From Bacteriovoracaceae bacterium (GTDB lineage: Bacteria > Bdellovibrionota > Bacteriovoracia > Bacteriovoracales > Bacteriovoracaceae): a DNA stretch of 32,886 nt. This document shows, in pieces, positions 1-6,686 of this stretch (positions are counted from its first letter, which is position 1; every line of letters starts with the position of its first letter). The stretch spans positions 1 through 32,886 of the forward strand of contig JAHDHG010000009.1 of the NCBI GenBank assembly GCA_020631435.1, in the 5' to 3' direction. Below the pieces are notes generated by a model. The model saw nothing but the letters and a program-made list of their open reading frames with translations. It had not been told where the DNA came from and did not search any database. The translations under genes were made by a program, and so were the position numbers.

Positions 1-45
1 ATTGAAACGGCCTTTAATTGGCGTAGGGCTGCCCTAGAATTTAAC

Positions 46-276
46 TTATATCCAAGAAGAAAATTGAAAGGAGTTTATTTCAGAAAAATTTCCTTCTTCT
101 ACTTCTTCTCTTTCCAAGAAATTATACAACGTTTCTGCTTGTTTTCCAGAAAACTGAAGGAAGCTCACATTCCTCCAATTTTTCACAACATTCTCACTGT
201 AAGATGTTTGAATACTAACCTGTGAGAATCCAGACCAAGTAAAACATACCATTAACAAACCAAAGATTGATTTCAT
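46..276 (-). CDS. small secreted protein, unknown function
   Basis: A 76-residue protein of unknown function. The start is placed at the ATG whose upstream sequence carries a clear AAAAGGAGA ribosome-binding site; a 12-codon longer version lacks one. The first ~18 residues (MKSIFGLLMVCFTWSGFS) form a Sec signal peptide, so the product is exported. The mature part is short and polar, with an NWRNVSFLQFSGKQAETLYNFLE stretch split here as NWRNVSFLQFSG and KQAETLYNFLE. The C-terminus may be cut short: a second frame opens near the stop and stays open to the window edge, so a frameshift close to positions 48-65 is possible. I do not recognise the family. Confidence 0.55.
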   Translation of the reverse strand: MKSIFGLLMVCFTWSGFSQVSIQTSYSENVVKNWRNVSFLQFSGKQAETLYNFLEREEVEEGNFSEINSFQFSSWI

Positions 277-482
277 TTTTTCTCCTTTTGAGGTTTTACG
301 AATCCTTAGCATGTAATGAGTATAAAAATAGAAATGATGTAATTATTCCGAGTCTTTTTTTGATCCATTACTATTTCTACATTCCAAATTGAGTTTTAAA
401 CAAAAAAAGGAAAATTAATTTTAAAAAGAGGTACAAAACACAAAAGATTTTTTCAGACCATATAATAAAACTTAAAAATAAA

Positions 483-773
483 TTAATCTTTTTTCAATTT
501 AATTTGAACTAACACATAAGGCTGAATAATTAAAAAATTAAAATTTGATTTTGAGAATTCCTCAGTGTCATCAAGAGATAGCTTTCTCAAATGATTATTC
601 TCAAGAAGGTTTTTAATGTAATCGGTATTGTCAGTGGCCATCGCTTCAGCTGCATCAAAAATATCTTCACTCGCACTCAAAAGAAAAACGGCACTTCTTT
701 CTAAATTTTTATCTAATAGATTCCAAGTGCAACTCTCTATTTCATTTTTAAATTTCTCTTTAAGCTCACTCAT
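483..773 (-). CDS. DUF2288 family protein
   Basis: A 96-residue cytoplasmic protein that fits the DUF2288 family in length and pattern. It begins MSELKEKFKNEIESCTW, the middle has a SEDIFDAAEAMATDN segment, and the end is an IIQPYVLVQIK block, where the family typically ends in a PWVLVQ-like motif. The biochemical function of the family is not known. The ATG at 773 is preferred; an in-frame TTG one codon upstream is possible because the ribosome-binding site is only a weak GGCGGAA. It lies alone on the minus strand, back to back with the esterase-like lipoprotein gene. No signal peptide or membrane segment is visible. Confidence 0.7.
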   Translation of the reverse strand: MSELKEKFKNEIESCTWNLLDKNLERSAVFLLSASEDIFDAAEAMATDNTDYIKNLLENNHLRKLSLDDTEEFSKSNFNFLIIQPYVLVQIKLKKD

Positions 774-890
774 CAAATTTCCGCCAATATTTTGAGGCTT
801 ACCTAAATAAGTCCTCTACCCGATTAAGCATACTTAACCACAAAATTATTAAATGAACAATTTATACGGCTAACAGATATAAAATTAGAT

Positions 891-2255
891 GTGGATAAGT
901 TTTCTATTAAAATTATATTTTTCCTTTTAATTCTAATTTCTTGCTCAAAAGAAAATAATAGCTTTTTAGAGGAAGTAAAAAACTCATCTTCTAAAAACTC
1001 TCCTGCATCTGCTGGAACAACTACAACGACTTTGCCGCCATCTGTTCCTGATCCAATTCAATACTGTGATTTGAGTAAGACTAAGATAAAAAAAATGAAA
1101 CTTGGAGTTCTCTCTCCTCAATTACTAACACAAGGAGAGGTCAGTTCATTTAATCTCAGTACAACAATTGAATATGACTTAAGAGTTCAATACTATATTC
1201 CTAGCTCAATAGATCTCACCAAACTAGACGAAGTCTCCTCAGTCATTTTCCTTCATGGAGGAGGAGGATCAACCGGTGGGCTACCAGATGGTGCTTTAGG
1301 TGTAGCTAATACATATATAAATTCGTTTCTAAGAGATTTCTCTGAGGAAAATCAGTTTATTTCCATAGTTCCAGTTAGCCCTTTAAACTGGGGATGGAAT
1401 ACAAGTTTCATAGTAAGAGATCTTGCAAAGTATTTGAAAAATGTAGAAGGACTTAATCCAAATAAAATTGTTGTTTCGGGCCATTCGATGGGTGGTATGG
1501 GGCTATCAAGATCATCTTATCTTGTAATAGACCAGGTTGCAGGAGTTGCTCCATCGGCATCAGGTGTTGAAGTTGAAAAAAGACAAGATTGGAAAATCTC
1601 AAGCTACTTTAATACCATCTTTAAAAGACAACAAGGCTTAAACGATCACTTCGAAGAGTTTGTAACTTATTCCAGGGAAGAAGAAGCACAAATAAATGAT
1701 CTATCTGCTTTATTAAATTTTGATCCTAACTACAGACTCTACGAGCACAATGGAAATCATAATTTAAATGCTTCTGAACTAGGAGAGCAAATCAGAGAAA
1801 TAGCTTCAGAAGGCAGAAACATTTATCAAAAAAGATTATTTGCAAACTTTTATTTTTCTGAAAGAAGAAGAGATATATTTCAATGGCCCAATTTACATCT
1901 TCATTCTCTTCCTACATTTTTCTGGCTTGAGGCCCTAGAGTTTGATGATCCAAATTTTGATACAGATCAAGTTTCTACATCAACGTTAATAGCTGAAATT
2001 AAAGATCAGAAGATATTTCTTCAAGATCAATTTCGACGAAACAAAGTAAATAAGTTAAGGATCTATTTATCAAATGAATTACTTGATCTCTCTAAACCAA
2101 TTCAAATCATTTATGAAGATCAAGATAAAAGTAAAAAAATTGGAGAAAAAACAATAATCATAAGATCAGAATCAAAAGAAAATATAAAAAAGCATATGCA
2201 AGATGCATCTTTTGAATTTGATGAATGTATTGATGTCACTCTTAATTTAGATTAG
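891..2255 (+). CDS. lipoprotein with esterase/alpha-beta hydrolase domain
   Basis: A 454-residue lipoprotein. The N-terminus has a hydrophobic stretch ending in the lipobox LISC (Cys about residue 18), then a Ser/Thr/Pro-rich linker (residues ~30-55) typical of proteins tethered to an envelope membrane. The catalytic part resembles feruloyl-esterase/PHB-depolymerase-type hydrolases: a FLHGGGG oxyanion-hole segment near residue 120 and the nucleophile elbow GHSMGGMG near residue 200. Candidate catalytic histidines lie in YEHNGNH and LHLHSLPTFFW. The substrate cannot be read from sequence. Translation appears to start at GTG with no ribosome-binding site; a TATAAA at 878-883 lies so close that the mRNA may be leaderless. 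The 3' end overlaps the convergent lipoprotein gene by 14 bp. Confidence 0.75.
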   Translation: MDKFSIKIIFFLLILISCSKENNSFLEEVKNSSSKNSPASAGTTTTTLPPSVPDPIQYCDLSKTKIKKMKLGVLSPQLLTQGEVSSFNLSTTIEYDLRVQYYIPSSIDLTKLDEVSSVIFLHGGGGSTGGLPDGALGVANTYINSFLRDFSEENQFISIVPVSPLNWGWNTSFIVRDLAKYLKNVEGLNPNKIVVSGHSMGGMGLSRSSYLVIDQVAGVAPSASGVEVEKRQDWKISSYFNTIFKRQQGLNDHFEEFVTYSREEEAQINDLSALLNFDPNYRLYEHNGNHNLNASELGEQIREIASEGRNIYQKRLFANFYFSERRRDIFQWPNLHLHSLPTFFWLEALEFDDPNFDTDQVSTSTLIAEIKDQKIFLQDQFRRNKVNKLRIYLSNELLDLSKPIQIIYEDQDKSKKIGEKTIIIRSESKENIKKHMQDASFEFDECIDVTLNLD

Positions 2256-2799
2256 TAAGCTCAATTAAAGAAATAAGAAAAGTAGCTAATTCATTTAAAT
2301 TCAAGGTTTCAGTAAACAACTTATCATCTTTTTTAATTTTATATACACCCTTGCAGTCTATATAATCTCTGACAGTAATTTCTTTATTTAAATATATCAG
2401 TCTTAAAGATCTATTGCCTGCATCACAAGGATAAGGTTCAATTTTTTCGGGCTTAACCTTTAAAAGTTTTTCAGAATTTAGTTCACTTATCTTGCTATTA
2501 ATTCCTTTGATAATTTTTTTATCAAGAGTCATGACAAGTATTCGCTGAGCTCGCTTGTTTTCATTATATGATTTTAATGGAGTTTCTCTTTTATAAACTC
2601 TACCACTTTTACCAAACAAAATTTCGTAAACTTTTCTCTCACTATCTGGAACCATCCCAGGCATTCTCACATATCTAAATAAAATATCATCTTTAATTGT
2701 TTGTACAGATGCCAAGCCTCTCGATGAATCCTCAAAATTCATGGAGCTACAAGACATAAGAAACAGAAACATAAAAAATAATATATTTAATTTATTCAT
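2242..2799 (-). CDS. hypothetical lipoprotein
   Basis: A 185-residue predicted lipoprotein: MNKLNILFFMFLFLMSC gives a hydrophobic signal and lipobox with Cys at residue 17. The mature protein is basic and polar with two further cysteines (CDAGNRSLRLIYL and DYIDCKGVYKI) that could form a disulfide. No family is recognised. Its ATG overlaps the stop of the upstream pentapeptide-repeat gene by 4 bp, so the two are translationally coupled and co-expressed with the parvulin gene before them. The 3' end overlaps the convergent esterase gene by 14 bp. Confidence 0.75.
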   Translation of the reverse strand: MNKLNILFFMFLFLMSCSSMNFEDSSRGLASVQTIKDDILFRYVRMPGMVPDSERKVYEILFGKSGRVYKRETPLKSYNENKRAQRILVMTLDKKIIKGINSKISELNSEKLLKVKPEKIEPYPCDAGNRSLRLIYLNKEITVRDYIDCKGVYKIKKDDKLFTETLNLNELATFLISLIELTNLN

Positions 2800-3263
2800 T
2801 GAGCCTCATCTATATATTGTATTTGGATTTGATTTCCATAAGGGTTATCTTTACAACCCACTGCACCTTTATTCGAATTGATCGTAAAACCATTTGGTAA
2901 CCTGACGTATTCGCCGTATGCCTTATCAAGTTGTGCTTGAGTTAAATTTCTAGCTTTGCTTAAATCAGCATTTGTTAAATTAGTGCACTCAAAGATCGCA
3001 CCTTTTAAATCTGCATCTTCAAACCTAGCAGATGATAAGTCTGAATAACTAAAAACTGCATTCTTTAAATTTGCATTGATATAACAAGCGTAACTTAAAT
3101 TCATATTAGTCAGTCTCGTATTTTCAAGATTTTTGTTTTCAAAGTTATTAGATACTCCCGTCTGAGTTGATTGATACCTTTGATTACATCTATCAGATTT
3201 TTCATATTGATCTTGAATTGAAGACGAACAAGAGAATAACAATAAGAGAACAAAGAATCTCAT
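2796..3263 (-). CDS. pentapeptide-repeat lipoprotein
   Basis: A 155-residue lipoprotein with signal and lipobox MRFFVLLLLFSC (Cys 12). Residues ~40-105 hold about 12 pentapeptide repeats of the A(D/N)LxX type (for example NLKNAVFSYSDLSSARFEDA and DLKGAIFECTNLTNADLSKA). These fold as a right-handed quadrilateral beta-helix. The segment NLTQAQLDKAYG that follows is a common cap after such repeats. Pentapeptide proteins act as scaffolds or protein mimics; no specific role can be assigned here. It is the middle gene of a tight minus-strand operon: its start overlaps the parvulin stop by one base, and its stop overlaps the next start by four. Confidence 0.85.
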   Translation of the reverse strand: MRFFVLLLLFSCSSSIQDQYEKSDRCNQRYQSTQTGVSNNFENKNLENTRLTNMNLSYACYINANLKNAVFSYSDLSSARFEDADLKGAIFECTNLTNADLSKARNLTQAQLDKAYGEYVRLPNGFTINSNKGAVGCKDNPYGNQIQIQYIDEAQ

Positions 3264-3535
3264 TACTTTGTTCTTTTAATTATGTGATATCCAAATTGTG
3301 TTTGAACCGGCCCAGATGTTTCTCCAACACCTAAAGCATAAGTAGCTTCTTCAAATGGCTTAACCATCATTCCTCTACCAAACTCTCCTAAGCTCCCGCC
3401 ATTTTTTCCTGAGGGACATTTTGAAAAATCTCTGGCTAAATCTTCAAATGAAGTACCTTCAGATAGCTTTTTTAAAAGATCTTGAGCTTCAAACTCCTGA
3501 TCAACTAATATATGCAATGCGCTAACTTTATCCAT
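3263..3535 (-). CDS. parvulin-type peptidyl-prolyl isomerase (PpiC-like)
   Basis: A 90-residue single-domain parvulin, the same size as E. coli PpiC. It catalyses cis/trans isomerisation of peptidyl-prolyl bonds. Diagnostic elements are ALHILV at the start, the CPSGKNGGSLGEFGRGMM loop, the PFEEATYALGVGETSGPVQT segment and the terminal FGYHIIKRTK. There is no signal peptide, so it should be cytoplasmic, unlike the two lipoprotein genes it precedes. A strong AAGGAG ribosome-binding site sits before the ATG. It is first in the three-gene operon. Function is confident; its client is unknown. Confidence 0.93.
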   Translation of the reverse strand: MDKVSALHILVDQEFEAQDLLKKLSEGTSFEDLARDFSKCPSGKNGGSLGEFGRGMMVKPFEEATYALGVGETSGPVQTQFGYHIIKRTK

Positions 3536-3680
3536 TTTTTCTCCTTAATTATTAATAAGCTATTATCACTGATTTATTGAGGTTATTCAAGATTTTGAGC
3601 AATGATCAAAAGTCAGATTTCCTCTCTAGACAGATAAATTCTATATGCTAAGATCCGGCATCAATTTGAATGGAGAAATT

Positions 3681-3905
3681 ATGAAATTACTTATCGTTTT
3701 ATTGTTATCACTATCTACTTTTGCAAATTATCAAGAGATCAACACTCTTAGAAATGAAATCAATGATACAACAAATTCGAATTTAAAACTTTATAAATCT
3801 ACTTATCATGATCTATCTAAAGGTGAGTTAGAAAAATTAAGTAAAAAACTAAAAGATATTCATTCTATTTTAGAAAACAGATCCGAAGAAATTAAATATC
3901 AATAA
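3681..3905 (+). CDS. small secreted coiled-coil protein, unknown function
   Basis: A 74-residue protein. The ATG at 3681 is chosen because TGGAGAAATT precedes it directly and the protein then begins with a proper signal peptide (MKLLIVLLLSLSTFA). The mature ~60 residues are charged and predicted helical (LRNEINDTTNSNLKLYKSTY, then GELEKLSKKLKDIHSILENR), suggesting a short coiled coil in the periplasm. No family is recognised. Its 3' end overlaps the convergent oxyR gene by 14 bp. Confidence 0.6.
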   Translation: MKLLIVLLLSLSTFANYQEINTLRNEINDTTNSNLKLYKSTYHDLSKGELEKLSKKLKDIHSILENRSEEIKYQ

Positions 3906-4830
3906 TTCTACCTCTTTTCTTTGAATCTAATTCTTTAGGAAGATTACTTATAATTTCTTGTTCTAAAGCTTCGATTACTTCTTCTTTATAAAAAATCCTA
4001 GAAGAAACAATACTTACTTCTCGAACTGGATTTTGTTTTTCAAAATCCATCACTTGATCTTTTTTTTCTTTATTACTTAGACCTAAAGTACTTAGATAAG
4101 GAAGGACTGTATAACCTCCAGAAGTCCTGACAAGATTTTTCAAGACATCAAGGCTCCCTCCTTTGAATCTAACATTATCCAATACATTAATATCTTTTTT
4201 GATTCTACATAGATTTAATGTTTGAGACGCCAAGCAATGTCCATCTTCCATTAACCAAAGATCATCCATCACTAAATCGCTAATTTTTAAATTCTTAAGC
4301 TTGGAGAGCTTATGATTCTTTGAAGTAAATAGCTTTAAAGGTTCATGGAAAAGAACCCTCTCTATTATTTCATTATCTTTTAAAGGAGTTACTAAAATTC
4401 CTGCATCAATTCTATCTTCTTTTAAAAGCTTAAGAATATGCTCGGTTTGTAACTCGTTAATAATAATATTCAAATCTGGATATTTCTCAGAAAAACCTTT
4501 TAGAAATAGTGGCAACAAATTAGGAGCTAATGTTGGTATGATAGCAATTTTAAAGTCTCCTGAAATCTTTGAATTAGAATTTTTTAAATTCATCAAATTC
4601 TCTGCTTCATTAACTACTTTTCTTGCATGATGAATAATTTCTTCACCTCTTTTTGTGACAAGCATTGGCTTTTTTGATCTATCAAAAATAATTGCATCTA
4701 GCATTTCTTCAATTTTTTGGATTTGAATTGAGAGAGATGGTTGAGTTATAGAAAGCTCTTTAGCCGCTCTTCCAAAATGTTTATGGTGGCTTAAAGCGAG
4801 TAAATAGCGGCATTGGTCCAAAGTTATCAT
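3892..4830 (-). CDS. oxyR: OxyR, peroxide-sensing LysR-type regulator
   Basis: A 312-residue LysR-type transcription regulator. Residues 1-60 are the winged helix-turn-helix DNA-binding domain (FGRAAKELSITQPSLSIQI) and the rest is the substrate-binding-like regulatory domain. The redox segment EDGHCLASQTLNLC matches the OxyR signature, and counting from the ATG at 4830 puts its cysteines at residues 199 and 208, exactly the E. coli OxyR numbers. In OxyR these form an intramolecular disulfide on peroxide exposure that switches target genes on. This numbering also supports the ATG at 4830 over an upstream in-frame TTG. There is no ribosome-binding site, and the predicted transcript start is only about 5 nt upstream, so the mRNA may be nearly leaderless. 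It is divergent from the 36-codon ORF and long RNA; no catalase or peroxidase gene lies nearby. Confidence 0.93.
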   Translation of the reverse strand: MITLDQCRYLLALSHHKHFGRAAKELSITQPSLSIQIQKIEEMLDAIIFDRSKKPMLVTKRGEEIIHHARKVVNEAENLMNLKNSNSKISGDFKIAIIPTLAPNLLPLFLKGFSEKYPDLNIIINELQTEHILKLLKEDRIDAGILVTPLKDNEIIERVLFHEPLKLFTSKNHKLSKLKNLKISDLVMDDLWLMEDGHCLASQTLNLCRIKKDINVLDNVRFKGGSLDVLKNLVRTSGGYTVLPYLSTLGLSNKEKKDQVMDFEKQNPVREVSIVSSRIFYKEEVIEALEQEIISNLPKELDSKKRGRIIDI

Positions 4831-4841
4831 AGTTAATAACA

Positions 4842-4869
4842 ATTATAATATAGATTTAATTAATTTCAA
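4842..4869 (-). promoter_or_regulatory. predicted oxyR promoter
   Basis: On the minus strand TTGAAA (4869-4864) and TATAAT (4847-4842) are separated by 16 bp, a near-consensus sigma-70 promoter. The expected transcription start is about 4835, leaving only ~5 nt before the oxyR ATG. The -35 box overlaps the palindrome at 4863-4885, which is what autorepression by a LysR-type protein would need. Confidence 0.55.
4844..4849 (+). promoter_or_regulatory. possible plus-strand -10 element
   Basis: A TATAAT on the plus strand, overlapping the oxyR -10 box in the opposite direction. It lacks a good -35 box, as activator-dependent promoters often do. A start near 4856 would place the 4863-4885 palindrome in the leader RNA. 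An alternative -10 is TATATT at 4888-4893, which would place the palindrome at -35 instead. Sequence alone does not choose between them. Confidence 0.3.
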
Positions 4870-4885
4870 CTATGTAGTTGGAAAT
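4863..4885. promoter_or_regulatory. inverted repeat, candidate OxyR operator
   Basis: The core CAACTATGTAGTTG (4867-4880) is a perfect 6+2+6 palindrome, flanked by ATTT and AAAT arms offset by one base. It lies between the divergent oxyR and small-ORF start codons. LysR-type regulators bind such dyads near their own gene. It does not match the full E. coli OxyR consensus of four ATAG/CTAT elements, so the assignment is inference from position. Confidence 0.5.
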
Positions 4886-4914
4886 CATATATTAATTTCA
4901 AAGGAGATCAACAA

Positions 4915-5025
4915 ATGAAAATTAAAAATTATCTTAAATTTCTTATTAATAATAATTCAAACTCTAGAAATGAAGGCCCATACAGAACTTTCAACCCCTA
5001 TTACTTTTGGGTGTTTTATAAATAA
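4915..5025 (+). CDS. 36-residue aromatic-rich small protein or leader peptide
   Basis: A 36-codon ORF starting MKIKNYLKFLINNN and ending NPYYFWVFYK. It has one of the best ribosome-binding sites in the window, AAAGGAGAT, 8 nt before the ATG, which argues for real translation. The N-terminal half is basic and Asn-rich. The last 15 residues contain eight aromatic residues (Phe, Tyr, Trp). Such composition occurs in attenuator leader peptides of aromatic amino acid operons and in small membrane-active peptides, but no biosynthetic gene follows before the terminator at 6087. The structured RNA begins 11 nt after its stop, so it may be the coding part of a dual-function transcript. Family unknown. 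Confidence 0.55.
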   Translation: MKIKNYLKFLINNNSNSRNEGPYRTFNPYYFWVFYK

Positions 5026-6114
5026 TCTATGCCCTTAAAGTGTGGATTGCCAATTATTAGATGCAAATTATAAGTGATACTCTTGAGTTGCAATCACTCT
5101 AAGTATTCGAAATCTATAGCAATTTAAAAATCACTTGAATCAAATTCTGCAGCTGATAAACTGATATTGATTTTATGCAGAGTGATCCACACCTTTACAA
5201 TCACTTGTCTAAAAGCTTTAAAGAAAACCACAGTTTAAGAAAAATCAACGAATGGAGTACAAGAAAACGTTTACACATCGCCAATTGGCTTTGTTCAAAA
5301 CGAAGAGAACGAAATTCAGATTAGAAAACACCGGTAGAGAAAAGCTTAAAGATAAGTTTGGATGGAATGAATCACGCATGTTCACAAAAGAAACGGTTTT
5401 CTCTAAGGAGAAGAAAGTTTTTAATCACGCACTTACAAAGGAAGACTCGAGGGAATATCAGGTTGATATTTAAAGAGAAAGACTTTAATAAGTGAATTCG
5501 GCAATTAAAAGTTTCATTGAAGATGAGACTTTAAGTTGGAACCAAGGAAGACTATAAAAGACTGACTTGGGTTTAAAGAAGTGATACTTAAGAGAAAGAC
5601 TTTAAAGTTAAAAGCTTTAAATACTGACTCATAATTTCAATTTTAGACTTTGGCCTAAAAAAGAAATTTGCACGTTAGAGTTTGAGAAGTAACGACTTCC
5701 AAATGAACACTTCTAGGGAAATGTAGATAATTGTGAACAGACAGAGATAGACTTCAAGAAGTTTAGATCTGTAGGTGATTGATGCCTCGATGGACACGAG
5801 CTAGTTGAATGGGAAAAATTAGTTGAAAGACTAAAATGACTCATGAGTTTGAAAGATCAACGAAAGCTGATCGGAAAGACTTAAAAAGAAATGACTATGA
5901 TCAAGCCGAGACTATAAGAAACGGGGAAGATGATAGGAAGGACTTAAAAAAAGTGATTGCCTTATCTGAATGCGGCACGTATTTGAAAAGTCTGAAAAGA
6001 CAGAGATAAGACAAAAACGAATGAGGAAATTGTTGATGCAGTAGCATGATTGCAATTTCTAGACTAGAGCAAACTAAAAAAAATAAGCCACTCTAATAAG
6101 AGTGGCTTTTTTTT
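5026..6114 (+). ncRNA. long structured non-coding RNA, unrecognised family
   Basis: About 1.09 kb with no credible gene; the longest reading frame (5252-5473) has no ribosome-binding site. Several features point to a plus-strand structural RNA. An 11-bp helix (5037-5047 with 5185-5196, one bulged C) closes a 160-nt domain containing further stems. Hairpins occur at 5540-5573, 5681-5703 (9 bp, AACG loop), 5707-5724, 5741-5772, 5786-5800, 5855-5872 (GAAA loop) and 6025-6060. A 7-bp stem, 5961-5967 with 6004-6010, encloses a hairpin at 5990-6001 with a GAAA tetraloop. GNRA loops read correctly only on this strand. The sequence is purine-rich with 18 GACT motifs, and a 16-nt repeat AAGAGAAAGACTTTAA occurs at 5473 and 5590. 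It ends in a Rho-independent terminator. With the small ORF the transcript would be ~1.2 kb. RNase P, tmRNA, SRP RNA and intron signatures were looked for and not found. Its place beside oxyR suggests peroxide control. Confidence 0.6.
5473..5605 (+). repeat. 16-nt direct repeat pair within the long RNA
   Basis: AAGAGAAAGACTTTAA occurs exactly at 5473-5488 and again at 5590-5605, 117 nt apart. Each copy contains the self-complementary AAAGACTTT. A shorter exact repeat, AATCACGCA, occurs at 5370-5378 and 5423-5431. Both suggest internal duplication or repeated protein-binding elements. Confidence 0.6.
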
Positions 6115-6121
6115 AGTTTTT
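6072..6121 (+). terminator. Rho-independent terminator, bidirectional
   Basis: GCCACTCT (6087-6094), an AATA loop and AGAGTGGC (6099-6106) form a perfect 8-bp stem followed by eight T residues. The preceding A-tract extends complementarity, so the reverse strand also has a stem followed by T residues. It ends the long RNA on the plus strand and can end ssb transcription on the minus strand about 90 nt after the ssb stop. Confidence 0.92.
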
Positions 6122-6209
6122 AATTAATCTGTGACTCTTGAAACATATTAGAAGCGGGGATTGTTTGGAATCAGACAAAAACTGCTTCATTTCTTTTCAA
6201 AAATTTTTA

Positions 6210-6662
6210 CTAAAACGGAATATCATCAGAAGCAAAACTTTCATCCGCTTGGATGTCATAAGTTGGCATTTCTGTATTATTGGTAGTTCCAGATGCATTT
6301 GTATTATTAGTAGCACCTTGAGAATTGTTTGGATTTGATCCAATAAACTGAACCTGATTACAAACGATCTCAGTCGTATACCTTTTGTTACCGTCTTTAT
6401 CTTCCCATTGTCTTGTTTGAAGTTTGCCTTCAAAATAGGCTTGTCTTCCCTTAGATAAATACTGGTTACAAAGCTCTGCTTGCTTTCCCCATACTACAAT
6501 TCTGTGCCATTCAGTTTTTTCGTTTCTTTGTCCTGAATTTTTATCAGTCCAATATTCAGATGTAGCAAGAGAAAAATTACATACTGCCGATCCATTTGGT
6601 GTGTATCTAAGCTCTGGATCAGTTCCTAATCTTCCTAGTAAAGTAACTTTGTTTACACTCAT
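6210..6662 (-). CDS. ssb: single-stranded DNA-binding protein
   Basis: A 150-residue SSB that coats single-stranded DNA during replication, repair and recombination. Residues 1-110 are the OB fold: [20 protein letters not shown], then the [21 protein letters not shown] and [17 protein letters not shown] segments, each typical of the family. A flexible Asn/Thr/Gly-rich linker (about 113-135) leads to the acidic tip SDDIPF, the docking tail that recruits repair proteins. AGGAGAAAAAC precedes the ATG. It is separated from the photolyase gene by 97 bp that carry its own promoter region and a palindrome. Confidence 0.97.
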   Translation of the reverse strand: MSVNKVTLLGRLGTDPELRYTPNGSAVCNFSLATSEYWTDKNSGQRNEKTEWHRIVVWGKQAELCNQYLSKGRQAYFEGKLQTRQWEDKDGNKRYTTEIVCNQVQFIGSNPNNSQGATNNTNASGTTNNTEMPTYDIQADESFASDDIPF

Positions 6663-6686
6663 GTTTTTCTCCTATTTTTAATGAGT

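Noticed and set aside
4850-4886. Full E. coli-type OxyR box (ATAG/CTAT, 7-bp spacing)
   Set aside because: Only isolated ATAG and CTAT occur at the wrong spacing; only the palindrome is reported.
5252-5473. 73-codon plus-strand frame in the long RNA region
   Set aside because: No ribosome-binding site, unfamiliar basic sequence, and it overlaps repeated and paired RNA elements; it looks like chance in purine-rich sequence.
5037-6070. Group I or group II intron
   Set aside because: GTGTG at 5040 recalls a group II start and GAGACTATAAG recalls a group I element, but there is no domain V, no matching S element and no split gene around it.
5026-6114. RNase P RNA, tmRNA or SRP RNA
   Set aside because: None of their conserved core sequences is present.
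6138-6433. Short frames on both strands overlapping ssb
   Set aside because: They are other-frame readings of the ssb coding sequence.
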